The position numbers were made by a program, and so were the translations under genes. The notes beneath the pieces were generated by a model. That model made no database searches. It saw only the letters and a program-made list of their open reading frames with translations, and was not told the origin of the DNA. Below, in pieces: positions 1-8,479 of a DNA stretch of 64,000 nucleotides. This DNA is from Streptomyces kronopolitis. Lineage in GTDB: Bacteria > Actinomycetota > Actinomycetes > Streptomycetales > Streptomycetaceae. The stretch covers positions 310,001-374,000 of the forward strand of contig NZ_BMND01000003.1 in the NCBI RefSeq assembly GCF_014646275.1. Reading direction: 5' to 3'. Position 1 is the stretch's first letter; each line of letters begins with the position of its first letter.

Positions 1-223
1 CCTCCTTCTCGACCTGGTCGAGCGCGGCGTTGAGGTTCGCCAGCGAGCCCGGGCCGAAGGTGGTCGGCTTGGTGTGGTCGAAGCCGTTGTCCAGCGTGAT
101 CAGCGCGAACTTGCCCGCGCCGTACGGCAGATCGAGGTGGCGGACGTGCGCCGACGTGACGACCTCGTCCGGGAACAGCTCGGCCGCACCCTTCAGGAGT
201 TCGGCGGTGGTGGTGGTGCTCAC
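1..223 (-). CDS. Multifunctional fatty-acid oxidation alpha subunit (3-hydroxyacyl-CoA dehydrogenase / enoyl-CoA hydratase), N-terminus only
   Basis: Only the first 74 codons lie in the window; the gene runs off the left edge. The reverse strand starts with GTG and reads MSTTTTAELLKGAAELF, followed by the stretch FALITLDNG, typical of the start of the crotonase-like hydratase domain in FadB/FadJ-type proteins. The GTG start overlaps the stop of the upstream thiolase by 4 bp (GTGA), so the two are co-transcribed and translationally coupled. By family knowledge this subunit carries out hydration and dehydrogenation of enoyl-CoA in beta-oxidation, and the thiolase completes the cycle. The gene pair supports the assignment; the domains themselves lie outside the window. 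Confidence 0.8.
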   Translation of the reverse strand, partial: MSTTTTAELLKGAAELFPDEVVTSAHVRHLDLPYGAGKFALITLDNGFDHTKPTTFGPGSLANLNAALDQVEKE

Positions 224-1446
224 TTGTCGCCTCCGGCGTCCTTGTGGTTCGGGTTCTCCCAGATGACCGTCGCGCCCATGCCGAAGCCGACGCACATGGT
301 GGTCAGGCCGTAGCGGACCTCCGGCTGCTCCTCGAACTGCCGGGCCAGCTGGGTCATCAGCCGGACGCCGGAGGAGGCCAGCGGGTGGCCGAAGGCGATG
401 GCGCCGCCGTACTGGTTGACGCGCGCGTCGTCGTCGGCGATGCCGTAGTGGTCGAGGAAGGCGAGCACCTGCACGGCGAACGCCTCGTTGACCTCGAACA
501 GGTCGATGTCGCCGATGCCCAGGCCCGCCTTGGCGAGGGCCTTCTCGGTGGCCGGGATCGGGCCGTAGCCCATGACCTCGGGCTCGACGCCCGCGAAGGC
601 GTAGGAGACCAGGCGCATCTTGACCGGGAGGTCGTGCTCGCGCGCGAAGTCCTCGGAGGCGAGGATCGAGGCGGTCGCGCCGTCGTTGAGCCCCGCGGCG
701 TTGCCGGCCGTGACGCGGCCGTGGGTACGGAACGGCGTCTTCAGGCCCGCGAGGTTCTCCAGGGTGGTCCCCGGGCGCATGGGCTCGTCGGCGGTCACCA
801 GGCCCCAGCCGGTCTCGCCGACCTCCGCGTTGGTGTTGCGCACCGAGATCGGGACCAGGTCCTGCTGGATCTTCCCGTTCGCGTACGCCTTCGCCGCCTT
901 CTCCTGCGAGCGCACGGCGTACTCGTCGGCGCGCTGCTTGGTGATGTGCGGGTAGCGGTCGTGGAGGTTCTCCGCGGTCATGCCCATGAACAGCGCGGAC
1001 TGGTCGACGAGCTTCTCGCTCACGAACCGCGGGTTCGGGTCGACGGCCTCGCCCATGGGGTGGCGCCCCATGTGCTCGACACCGCCGGCGATGACGGCGT
1101 CGTACGCGCCGAAGGCGATGGAGCCCGCGGTGGCGGTGACGGCGGTCAGCGCACCGGCACACATCCGGTCGATGGAGTAGCCGGGCACCGACTGCGGCAG
1201 GCCGGCGAGGATGCCGGCGGTGCGGCCGAGGGTCAGGCCCTGGTCGCCGATCTGCGTGGTGGCGGCGATGGCGACCTCGTCGATCTTCGCGGGGTCCAGG
1301 GCCGGGTTGCGGCGCAGCAGCTCCCGGATGGCCTTCACGACGAGATCGTCGGCGCGGGTCTCGTGGTAGATGCCCTTCGGGCCCGCCTTGCCGAACGGGG
1401 TGCGGACGCCGTCGACGAAGACGACGTCCCTAGCGGTACGAGGCAC
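220..1446 (-). CDS. fadA: Acetyl-CoA C-acyltransferase (thiolase), beta-oxidation beta subunit
   Basis: A thiolase of 409 aa that cleaves 3-ketoacyl-CoA with CoA in the last step of beta-oxidation. The acyl-accepting cysteine is Cys96 in DRMCAGALTAV. The GHP motif (AIAFGHPLASSG) supplies the active-site histidine, and the C-terminal MCVGFGMGATVIWE supplies the second cysteine. The GTG at 1446 is chosen because GGAGGAG lies just upstream; a longer frame to 1476 has no better site. The stop overlaps the start of the alpha subunit, giving a fadA-fadB operon order. The family call is firm; chain-length preference cannot be read from the sequence. Confidence 0.92.
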   Translation of the reverse strand: MPRTARDVVFVDGVRTPFGKAGPKGIYHETRADDLVVKAIRELLRRNPALDPAKIDEVAIAATTQIGDQGLTLGRTAGILAGLPQSVPGYSIDRMCAGALTAVTATAGSIAFGAYDAVIAGGVEHMGRHPMGEAVDPNPRFVSEKLVDQSALFMGMTAENLHDRYPHITKQRADEYAVRSQEKAAKAYANGKIQQDLVPISVRNTNAEVGETGWGLVTADEPMRPGTTLENLAGLKTPFRTHGRVTAGNAAGLNDGATASILASEDFAREHDLPVKMRLVSYAFAGVEPEVMGYGPIPATEKALAKAGLGIGDIDLFEVNEAFAVQVLAFLDHYGIADDDARVNQYGGAIAFGHPLASSGVRLMTQLARQFEEQPEVRYGLTTMCVGFGMGATVIWENPNHKDAGGDK

Positions 1447-1747
1447 GTTGGCTCTCCTCCAGGTGCGGGATGGCACTGCTGCACTGCTGTGAGAGCGCCC
1501 GGGGGACGCTTCACACCGACATGCTACTTACGGGTAACCAAGCTGCACACCCCCACCGGCCGGAGCGGTGAAGGTCACACCGGATGGCCGCGTCGCCCGC
1601 CGGTCGACACCTCGGCGCACGACCCCCGGAGTGGGGCGAAAAGGACCGAATGCCGTCCGAATAACGACCCAATACCGTCGGGTCTTGGCGCAATTCGACC
1701 CATTGCGCACTTAAAGTGACCGCATGGAGACGAAGAGGAGTGATGTC
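1447..1747. other. Divergent intergenic region between fadA and the PepSY-like lipoprotein
   Basis: About 300 bp with no convincing gene. It must hold the promoters of both divergent genes. The stretch is locally AT-richer near 1650-1710, but I see no clear -10/-35 pair or operator that I would defend. Confidence 0.4.
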
Positions 1748-2407
1748 GTGACCCGGCGCGCACCGCTGGCGGTGCCGCGCGCGATCGGCCTGGTCTGTGC
1801 GGTCGCCGCCGGCGGCGCCCTGGTGTCGGGCTGCGGGAACTCGCCCGAGAAGGACACCGGAAGCCCCCGGCGCCCGGTGCCCGCCTCGGCCCCCGCCTCG
1901 CCGAGCAGCTCGCTCAGCGCGGCCCAGGCCCAGCGCAAGGCCCTGGTCCCCAGCGCCACGGTGGACTACGCGCAGGCGATGAAGGCCGCGGTCGCCGCGG
2001 TCCCGGCCTCGGAGCCGATCGCCGCGGAGCTCAAGGGGACGGCCACCGCCCCGTACTGGAACACCTCGGTCGCCACGTCCGACGGGACGGTGAGCGATGT
2101 CCGCGTGGACGCGCGCACCGGCAAGGCGGGGCAGCCGCAGACCGAGTCGGACGACTCCGGCGACAAGCAGCAGCTGGCCGCCCGGCTGTCCAAGGCCACC
2201 GTCACCGCCCAGCAGGCCGCGCAGACCGCGACCGAGAAGTCGAAGGGCACCGTCACCTCCGTCGAACTCGGCAACTCCGACCACGGCAGCAGCGACACCC
2301 CCGCCTGGGCCGTGGGCGTGGTGAGCACCAGCGACTGGAACGAGACGTCCTACGAGATCGACGCCACCAACCGCAAGGTCCTGTGGATGCACGCCGAGCA
2401 GAGCTGA
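1748..2407 (+). CDS. PepSY-like domain lipoprotein
   Basis: A secreted lipoprotein of 219 aa. The start chosen is GTG 1748, preceded by GAGGAG at 7 bp; an in-frame ATG at 1724 would add eight residues. The N-terminus is a lipoprotein signal with lipobox LVSGC, then a Pro/Ala/Ser-rich linker. The mature part has two PepSY-like beta-sheet units, one ending SDVRVDARTGKAG and a second near the C-terminus (ETSYEIDATNRKVLWMHAEQ). PepSY domains are found in peptidase propeptides and in extracellular sensors or inhibitors. No partner is encoded next to it, so the role is unknown. A strong hairpin follows the stop. Confidence 0.75.
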   Translation: MTRRAPLAVPRAIGLVCAVAAGGALVSGCGNSPEKDTGSPRRPVPASAPASPSSSLSAAQAQRKALVPSATVDYAQAMKAAVAAVPASEPIAAELKGTATAPYWNTSVATSDGTVSDVRVDARTGKAGQPQTESDDSGDKQQLAARLSKATVTAQQAAQTATEKSKGTVTSVELGNSDHGSSDTPAWAVGVVSTSDWNETSYEIDATNRKVLWMHAEQS

Positions 2408-2421
2408 CCGGCGCACCACAC

Positions 2422-2454
2422 GTCCCGGGCCGGGCGAGCACCCCGGCCCGGGAC
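2422..2454. terminator. Bidirectional intrinsic terminator-like hairpin
   Basis: Perfect 13-bp inverted repeat (GTCCCGGGCCGGG and its complement) with a 7-nt loop. It sits in the 54-bp gap between the convergent PepSY lipoprotein and RNase D genes. There is no U-tract, which is usual for streptomycete terminators. Confidence 0.7.
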
Positions 2455-2461
2455 CGTCGCG

Positions 2462-3736
2462 TCAGTCCGCGTCCGCCTGCAGTGCCTCGGTGAGGATCGG
2501 CGTGACCTGCTCGATCTGCCAGGGGCGGGCGCCGTGGCCGGCCAGCACCTCGGCGACCGACTCCGCCGTCGGCAGCTCCGGCGGCTCCCAGCACAGCCGG
2601 CGCACCGTGTCCGGGGTGATGAGGTTCTCCTGCGGGAGGTTCAGCCGCTCGGCGAGCGCGGTGACGGACGCGCGGGCGGCCGACAGCCGGGCCGCGGCGG
2701 CCGGGTCCTTGTCGGCCCAGGCGCGGGGCGGCGGCGGCCCGTTGAGCGGCTGGCCGGGCTGCGGCAGCTCGCTCTCGGCCAGCGCGCGGGCGCGGTCGAC
2801 GGCGCCCTGCCACTGCTCCAGCTGCCGGCGGCCCATGCGGTGGCCGAAGCCGGGAAGCGCGGCCAGCGCATGGCTGTTCGGCGGCAGATTCAGCGCCGCC
2901 TCCACGATCGCGGCGTCCCCGAGCACCTTGCCGGGCGAGACGTCCCGCCGCTGGGCGACCTGGTCACGGGCGGTCCACAGCTCGCGGACGACCGCCATCT
3001 GACGCCGCCGGCGGACCTTGTGCATCCCGGACGTGCGCCGCCAGGGGTCCTTGCGGGGCGGCGGCGGGGGAGCGGCTGCGATCGCGGCGAACTCCTGCCG
3101 GGCCCACTCCAGCTTCCCCTGCTTACCCAGCTCCTCCTCCAGCGCGTCGCGCAGGTCCACCAGCAGCTCGACGTCGAGCGCGGCATAGCGCAGCCACGGC
3201 TCGGGCAGCGGGCGGGTGGACCAGTCGACGGCGGAGTGCCCCTTCTCCAGGGCGAAGCCGAGGACGTTCTCGACCATGGCGCCCAGGCCGACCCGGGCGA
3301 AGCCGGCCAGCCGTCCGGCCAGCTCGGTGTCGAACAGCCGGGTGGGGACCATTCCTATGTCACGCAGGCACGGAAGGTCCTGGGTGGCGGCGTGCAGCAC
3401 CCACTCGGCGTCGCCGATCGCCTCCCCCAGCCCCGACAGATCGGGGCAGCCGACCGGGTCGATCAGCGCGCTGCCGGCCCCCTCGCGGCGCAGCTGCACG
3501 AGGTAGGCACGCTGGCCGTAGCGGTAGCCCGAGGCGCGCTCGGCGTCGACGGCCACCGGGCCCGTGCCGCCCGCGAAGGCGGCCACGACCTCGGCGAGTG
3601 CCTCGTCGGTGGCGACCACCGGGGGAATGCCCTCGCGGGGCTCCAGGAGAGGGACCGGCGCCGGTCGGGGGTCCGGAGGCGAGTCTCCGGATGCTCGCAG
3701 TGTCGTGTCTGCTGCGGTGTTTTGGGCGTCGGTCAC
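2462..3736 (-). CDS. rnd: Ribonuclease D (HRDC domain-containing 3'-5' exoribonuclease)
   Basis: A 424-aa DEDD-family exonuclease predicted to trim the 3' ends of structured RNAs such as tRNA precursors. The first catalytic pair is D64 and E66 in PVAVDAERASGY. The second Asp motif is HAATQDLPCL, and the third is YAALDVELLVDL with the Tyr-x-x-x-Asp arrangement. An HRDC helix bundle follows the nuclease core (ELWTARDQVAQRRDVSPGKV), then a second, weaker HRDC-like C-terminal part. Length and domain order match actinobacterial RNase D. The N-terminal 35 residues are disordered and Pro-rich. Confidence 0.9.
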   Translation of the reverse strand: MTDAQNTAADTTLRASGDSPPDPRPAPVPLLEPREGIPPVVATDEALAEVVAAFAGGTGPVAVDAERASGYRYGQRAYLVQLRREGAGSALIDPVGCPDLSGLGEAIGDAEWVLHAATQDLPCLRDIGMVPTRLFDTELAGRLAGFARVGLGAMVENVLGFALEKGHSAVDWSTRPLPEPWLRYAALDVELLVDLRDALEEELGKQGKLEWARQEFAAIAAAPPPPPRKDPWRRTSGMHKVRRRRQMAVVRELWTARDQVAQRRDVSPGKVLGDAAIVEAALNLPPNSHALAALPGFGHRMGRRQLEQWQGAVDRARALAESELPQPGQPLNGPPPPRAWADKDPAAAARLSAARASVTALAERLNLPQENLITPDTVRRLCWEPPELPTAESVAEVLAGHGARPWQIEQVTPILTEALQADAD

Positions 3737-3763
3737 CAGTCAAGGGTATCTGTGTATGCACGT

Positions 3764-3795
3764 CGCCCGTCGAGGGAACGTTCCCTCGACGGGCG
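3764..3795. terminator. Terminator-like 32-bp perfect palindrome
   Basis: A perfect palindrome of two 16-nt halves, the first half being CGCCCGTCGAGGGAAC. It lies just downstream of the response regulator stop on the minus strand and upstream of rnd. A hairpin terminating the regulator transcript is the simplest reading; an operator for rnd is possible. Confidence 0.65.
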
Positions 3796-3813
3796 GGCCG
3801 GTCGGGTGAGCGG

Positions 3814-4476
3814 TCAGTGGATGATGCCGGTGCGCAGTGCGACCGCCACCATTCCGGCCCGGTCCCCGGTGCCGAGCTTGCGGGCGATGCGGGCGAGGTG
3901 GCTCTTGACGGTCAGTGCCGAGAGCCCCATCGAGACGCCGATGGCCTTGTTGGACTGGCCCTCCGCCACCAGCCGCAACACCTCGACCTCACGGCCCGAC
4001 AGCTCGCGGTAGCCACCGGGGTGCCCCGGGGCGCCCGGGGGGCGGCGCTGCATGCGGGCCGCGTTGGCGCCGATCGGCGAGGTGCCGGGGCGTCCGGGGA
4101 TGCCCAGGTTGGTACGGGTGCCGGTGACGACGTAGCCCTTGACGCCGCCCGCCAGGGCGTTGCGCACGGCGCCGATGTCGTCGGCCGCGGACAGCGCCAG
4201 GCCGTTGGGCCAGCCCGCCGCCCGGGTCTCGGACAGGAGGGTCAGGCCGGAGCCGTCGGGAAGGTGGACGTCGGCCACGCAGATGTCGCGCGGGTTGCCG
4301 ACGCGGGGACGGGCCTCCGCGATGGACGACGCCTCGATGACATCACGCACTCCGAGGGCCCACAGGTGGCGGGTGACGGTGGAGCGGACGCGAGGGTCGG
4401 CGACGACGACCATGGCCGTCGGCTTGTTCGGGCGGTAGGCGACCAGGCTCGAAGGTTGCTCGAGGAGAACAGACAC
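3814..4476 (-). CDS. Atypical orphan response regulator, LuxR/NarL-type DNA-binding domain
   Basis: A transcription regulator of 220 aa. The start chosen is GTG 4476, with AGGAGG 4 bp upstream. Residues about 20-120 form a receiver-like domain with a candidate phospho-acceptor Asp in CVADVHLPDGSG. The usual acidic pair at the end of strand 1 is reduced to one Asp (VVVADP), and the conserved Lys after Gly-Tyr is replaced (GYVVTGT). The C-terminus is a clear LuxR helix-turn-helix (LSGREVEVLRLVAEGQSNKA). No histidine kinase is nearby. The missing residues suggest control by something other than classical phosphorylation; that is inference. Confidence 0.85.
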   Translation of the reverse strand: MSVLLEQPSSLVAYRPNKPTAMVVVADPRVRSTVTRHLWALGVRDVIEASSIAEARPRVGNPRDICVADVHLPDGSGLTLLSETRAAGWPNGLALSAADDIGAVRNALAGGVKGYVVTGTRTNLGIPGRPGTSPIGANAARMQRRPPGAPGHPGGYRELSGREVEVLRLVAEGQSNKAIGVSMGLSALTVKSHLARIARKLGTGDRAGMVAVALRTGIIH

Positions 4477-4631
4477 CGGGCCTCCTGGGGGGAGTGGCGA
4501 GGGACGGAGCCGGCAGGGGGGAGCCGGAATGATCCGTGTTTGAAGGGTCACTGACCTCTTCGGCAGCAATCCGGCGGGACTTTAGACTTTGATCACGATT
4601 TAGTTAGGGGCAATTCGGGCAAATCGGATGC

Positions 4632-4643
4632 GTGATCGATCAC
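4632..4643. promoter_or_regulatory. 12-bp perfect palindrome upstream of the response regulator
   Basis: GTGATCGATCAC lies about 155 bp upstream of the response regulator start, in an AT-richer stretch. It could be an operator. The 4-bp spacing between the GTGA/TCAC arms does not match the 6-bp spacing of a Crp site. Assignment is speculative. Confidence 0.3.
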
Positions 4644-4726
4644 AGATGCGCATCCGGTGTGCACCAAGATGATCAATCCCGTACGCGATGCGGTGCGGCA
4701 CCGCCGCCTCGCCGCCCGCACACGAC

Positions 4727-4755
4727 GGCCGGACGGGCGCGAGGCCCGTCCGGCC
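4727..4755. terminator. Terminator-like hairpin downstream of the DUF3000 gene
   Basis: Perfect 12-bp stem (GGCCGGACGGGC) with loop GCGAG. It is about 70 bp past the stop of the minus-strand DUF3000 gene. Confidence 0.65.
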
Positions 4756-4826
4756 GTGGAAGCCAACCCCGGGCGGTCGCGCGCGGAACTCTCGGCGCGC
4801 ACCGGACCGGAGGGGAGAAGCGCAGC

Positions 4827-5483
4827 TCAGCGGGGCTGTGCGCCGCGACGCTGGGGGAGCGGGACGACCCCGCCGCGCGGGGGCGTGTCGACCGCGGCCG
4901 GCGGCAGGCCCGCCACCTGGCACAGCAGATCGCACCACGCCGCCAGATGTGCCGCCAGGTCCGGCACCCCGCCGGCGCCCTCGCTCGGCGTCCACGAGGC
5001 CCGGATCTCGATCTGGGTCGCGGGTTCACGCGCCGCGAGCCCGCCGAAGTAGTACGAGCCGGCCCGCGTCACCGTGCCGCTCGGCGCGCCGTAGTGCACC
5101 CCGCGTGCGTCCAGTGCGCCCGTCAGCCACGACCACGACACCTCCGGCAGCAGCGGATCGCTGCCCATCTCCGGCTCCAGCTCCGCCCGCGCCAGGGTCA
5201 CCACCCGGAACGCGCCCTGCCAGGTGTCGTCCCCGGCCGGGTTGTGCAGCACCACCAGCCGTCCGTCCGCCAGATCCCGGTCCTCGCCGTCCGGGCCCGC
5301 GCCGCGCTCGACGACCGCCGCTTCCAGGGCGTACGCGAACGGGGCGAGCCGCTTCGGCGCGGGCGTCGGATCGATCTCGATCTCCGGCCGCAGTCGGGCC
5401 GCGCGGAGCGCTTCGACCGCCTGACGGAAGGGGATCGGGGTCTCGTCCGCGCCGTCCGCGAGGTGTTCTTGAGCCGCAGCCAT
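4827..5483 (-). CDS. DUF3000 family protein
   Basis: A 218-aa protein matching the actinobacterial DUF3000 family. It starts near the motif [20 protein letters not shown] and continues with [15 protein letters not shown], both characteristic. The middle part ([18 protein letters not shown]) and [11 protein letters not shown] are also conserved in the family. No signal peptide or membrane segment is visible, so it is cytosolic. The function is unknown. The start at 5483 is the first Met before the conserved block; the ribosome binding site is weak. It is divergent from hemE, an arrangement I believe is conserved in Streptomyces. Confidence 0.82.
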   Translation of the reverse strand: MAAAQEHLADGADETPIPFRQAVEALRAARLRPEIEIDPTPAPKRLAPFAYALEAAVVERGAGPDGEDRDLADGRLVVLHNPAGDDTWQGAFRVVTLARAELEPEMGSDPLLPEVSWSWLTGALDARGVHYGAPSGTVTRAGSYYFGGLAAREPATQIEIRASWTPSEGAGGVPDLAAHLAAWCDLLCQVAGLPPAAVDTPPRGGVVPLPQRRGAQPR

Positions 5484-5630
5484 GCCCGGAAGATTAGGCG
5501 GAACCGGGCCCGCATACGGGGAGGACACCCGGTGCGCGCGTCGCCCGTTCGGAGGTGCCCGCGGGCACATGCGGAGATATCGACCACCTGTCGAAATCCG
5601 CCACCGGCCCGGCGTGCGAAGATTTGGGGC

Positions 5631-6698
5631 GTGAGCGCCAACAACCAGGCCACGGGCCAGCAGCAGACCGCTACATACGACTCGGCTTTCCTCAAGGCGT
5701 GCCGACGGGAGCCGGTGCCGCACACCCCGGTGTGGTTCATGCGCCAGGCCGGGCGCTCACTCCCCGAGTACCGCAAGGTCCGCGAGGGCATCGCGATGCT
5801 CGACTCCTGCATGCGGCCCGAGCTGGTCACCGAGATCACACTGCAGCCCGTGCGCCGCCACGGCGTCGACGCCGCGATCTACTTCAGCGACATCGTCGTC
5901 CCCCTCAAGGCCATCGGCGTCGACCTCGACATCAAGCCCGGGGTCGGCCCCGTCGTCGAGAACCCGATCCGCACCCGCGCCGACCTCGCGCAGCTGCGCG
6001 ACCTGGAGCCCGGCGACGTCTCCTACGTCACCGAGGCCATGGGCATGCTCGTCCGCGAGCTCGGCAGCACGCCCCTCATCGGCTTCGCCGGCGCGCCCTT
6101 CACGCTCGCCAGCTACCTCGTCGAGGGCGGCCCGTCGCGCAACCACGAGCGCACCAAGGCCCTCATCTACGGCGACCCGCAGCTGTGGGCCGACCTCCTG
6201 GACCGCCTGGCCGACATCACCGCCGCCTTCCTCAAGGTCCAGATCGCGGCCGGGGCGAGCGCGGTGCAGCTCTTCGACTCCTGGGTGGGCGCGCTCTCGC
6301 CGGCCGACTACCGCCGCAGCGTGATGCCGGCCTCCGCCAAGGTGTTCCGCGCGGTCGAGGGCCTAGGTGTCCCGCGGATCCACTTCGGCGTCGGCACCGG
6401 CGAACTCCTCGGCCTGATGGGCGAGGCGGGCGCGGACGTCGTCGGCGCCGACTGGCGCGTCCCGATGGACGAGGCGGCCCGCCGCGTCGGCCCCGGCAAG
6501 GCGCTCCAGGGCAACATCGACCCGGCCGTGCTCTTCGCGCCCCGCGAGGCCGTCGAGACCAAGGCCCGCGAGGTCCTCGACGCGGCCGCCGGCCTGGAGG
6601 GCCACATCTTCAACCTCGGCCACGGCGTGCTGCCCACCACCGACCCCGACGCGCTGACCCGGCTCGTCGAGTACGTGCACACCCAGACGGCCGGCTGA
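5631..6698 (+). CDS. hemE: Uroporphyrinogen decarboxylase
   Basis: A 355-aa enzyme that removes four carboxyl groups from uroporphyrinogen III to give coproporphyrinogen III, a cytosolic step of heme synthesis. The family signature [16 protein letters not shown] is at the N-terminus, with substrate-binding Arg residues in FMRQAGR. Later blocks [26 protein letters not shown] and [13 protein letters not shown] are all typical. GTG 5631 is the start; the only upstream purine run is GGGG directly next to it, so translation signals are weak and near-leaderless initiation is possible. The longer upstream frame has no family homology. Confidence 0.95.
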   Translation: MSANNQATGQQQTATYDSAFLKACRREPVPHTPVWFMRQAGRSLPEYRKVREGIAMLDSCMRPELVTEITLQPVRRHGVDAAIYFSDIVVPLKAIGVDLDIKPGVGPVVENPIRTRADLAQLRDLEPGDVSYVTEAMGMLVRELGSTPLIGFAGAPFTLASYLVEGGPSRNHERTKALIYGDPQLWADLLDRLADITAAFLKVQIAAGASAVQLFDSWVGALSPADYRRSVMPASAKVFRAVEGLGVPRIHFGVGTGELLGLMGEAGADVVGADWRVPMDEAARRVGPGKALQGNIDPAVLFAPREAVETKAREVLDAAAGLEGHIFNLGHGVLPTTDPDALTRLVEYVHTQTAG

Positions 6699-6777
6699 CC
6701 GGAGGCGCTCCACCGGGGGCCCCTCCCCCCCCCGCCCCCACCCCGCCCCTCGCCCCCGTCCGGTGTGATCGTGATCG

Positions 6778-8160
6778 TCAGTCCCCGGCCTCCCGTACGG
6801 CCCTGGTCGCCTTGCGGGCGGCCACCAGCACGGGGTCCCAGACCGGTGAGAACGGCGGGGCGTAGCCGAGGTCGAGGGCGGTCATCTGCTCCACGGTCAT
6901 CCGGGCCGTGAGCGCGACCGCCGCCACGTCCACGCGCTTGCCGGCGCCCTCCCGGCCGACGATCTGCACCCCCAGCAGCCGCCCCGTACGGCGCTCGGCG
7001 AGCATCTTGACGTGCATCGGGCGGGCGCCGGGGTAGTAGCCGGCGCGGCTGGTGGCCTCGACGGTCGCGGTGACGAAGCGCAGCCCGGCGGCCTCCGCAT
7101 GGCGCTCCAGCAGCCCCGTCCGGGCGATCTCCAGGTCGCAGACCTTGCTGACGGCCGTGCCGACGACGCCGGGGAAGGTCGCGTAGCCGCCGCCCGCGTT
7201 GGTGCCGATGACCTGCCCGTGCTTGTTGGCGTGGGTGCCCAGCGCGATATGGCGGGTGCGGCCGGAGACCAGGTCCCACACCTCCACGCAGTCCCCGCCG
7301 GCCCAGATGTGGTCCTGGCCGCGGACCCGCATCGCCAGGTCCGTGAGCAGTCCGCCGGACTCCCCCAGCGGCAGCCCGGCCGCGCCGGCGAGCGTCGTCT
7401 CGGGGCTCACCCCCATGCCCAGCACGACCACGTCCGCCGGGTACTCGGCGTCCTCGGTCGTCACCGCGCGGGCCCGGCCTTCCGCGCCGGTCAGCACGCC
7501 GGTGACGGTCGTGCCGCACACCGTCTCGATGCCCATCGCGCACATCGCCTCGTGGACGAGGGCGCCCATGTCCGGATCGAGGGTGGACATCGGCTGCGCG
7601 GTCCGCTCCAGCACGGTCACCTCGTAGCCGCGGTGGATCAGGGCCTCGGCCATCTCCACCCCGATGTAGCCCGCGCCGACCACCACCGCCCGCCGGCCCG
7701 CCGAGGCCTCCAGGGTCTCCAGCAGGGCCTGCCCGTCGTCGAGCGTCTGCACGCCGTGCACCCCCGGCGCGTCGATCCCCGGCAGCCGGGGCCGCCGCGG
7801 ACGCGCCCCGGTCGCCAGCACCAGCTTGTCGAAGCCCGTCCAGCTCTCCCGCCCGCCGTCGTCCAGCTCCCGGGTGCGCACCCGGCCGCGGTCCAGGTCG
7901 AGTTCGGTCACCTCGGTGCGCATCCGCAGATCGATGTCCCGCGCCCGGTGCTCCGCCGCCGTCCGCGCGATCAGCGCCTTCGGCCCGTCGACCTCCCCGC
8001 CCACCCAGTACGGAATCCCGCAGGCCGAGTACGACGTGAAGTGGCCGCGCTCGAAGGCCGTGATGGCCAGCTCACCGGACGTCCGCAGCCGCCGCGCCTG
8101 CGAGGCCGCCGCCATCCCCGCCGCATCACCACCGACGATCACCAGGCGTTCCGTACTCAT
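6778..8160 (-). CDS. FAD-dependent pyridine nucleotide-disulfide oxidoreductase, CoA-disulfide reductase-like
   Basis: A 460-aa flavoprotein. The FAD-binding site is at the N-terminus (VIVGGDAAGMAAASQARRL). A single redox-type cysteine, Cys47, sits in SYSACGIPYWVGG, as in CoA-disulfide reductases and NADH oxidases. The NAD(P)H site is VVVGAGYIGVEMAEAL, and the second FAD motif is IWAGGDCVEV. A dimerisation domain follows. Likely reaction: NAD(P)H-dependent reduction of a CoA- or other low-molecular-weight disulfide, or of a persulfide. ATG 8160 is preceded by AGGGGG. It is convergent with hemE and lies downstream of a thiolase gene on the same strand. The exact substrate is open. Confidence 0.85.
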   Translation of the reverse strand: MSTERLVIVGGDAAGMAAASQARRLRTSGELAITAFERGHFTSYSACGIPYWVGGEVDGPKALIARTAAEHRARDIDLRMRTEVTELDLDRGRVRTRELDDGGRESWTGFDKLVLATGARPRRPRLPGIDAPGVHGVQTLDDGQALLETLEASAGRRAVVVGAGYIGVEMAEALIHRGYEVTVLERTAQPMSTLDPDMGALVHEAMCAMGIETVCGTTVTGVLTGAEGRARAVTTEDAEYPADVVVLGMGVSPETTLAGAAGLPLGESGGLLTDLAMRVRGQDHIWAGGDCVEVWDLVSGRTRHIALGTHANKHGQVIGTNAGGGYATFPGVVGTAVSKVCDLEIARTGLLERHAEAAGLRFVTATVEATSRAGYYPGARPMHVKMLAERRTGRLLGVQIVGREGAGKRVDVAAVALTARMTVEQMTALDLGYAPPFSPVWDPVLVAARKATRAVREAGD

Positions 8161-8479
8161 ACCGGCCCCCTTGCCGTCCGTACCGTCCACGTGCCGTGCC
8201 AGGCAGGGCGTCGTGCCGTTCCCTTGCCTGCCTTCGTCACGTTACGGCCCGCCGGCCCCGCGCGCGGGGCCTGTGGAAAACCCCGAGCCGGCCAGGACCA
8301 CCGCCGCCACATCCCCTACCAGGGCGGTCGCCGGGCACACCGCCATGGACAGGGGGCATGGCGTGGGCGAGGAGCTTCCCCGCTTCGTCCGGCTCGGCGG
8401 CAGCAGGGAGCTGACGGCCTGCTACGGCGCGCCGCGGTCCGTCCGCCGTTGTTGTGACGCGCGGGGCGGCCGCGGCCGG
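8161..8479. other. Intergenic region with a short GC palindrome
   Basis: About 320 bp between a thiolase stop and the flavoprotein start, both on the minus strand. The only structure seen is an 18-bp palindrome (GGCCCCGCGC and its complement) at 8254-8271, possibly a terminator for the thiolase transcript. No gene is supported. Confidence 0.35.

Noticed and set aside
4632..4643. Crp-type binding site
   Set aside because: The arms are spaced by 4 bp rather than the 6 bp required by the Crp consensus; retained only as an unassigned palindrome.
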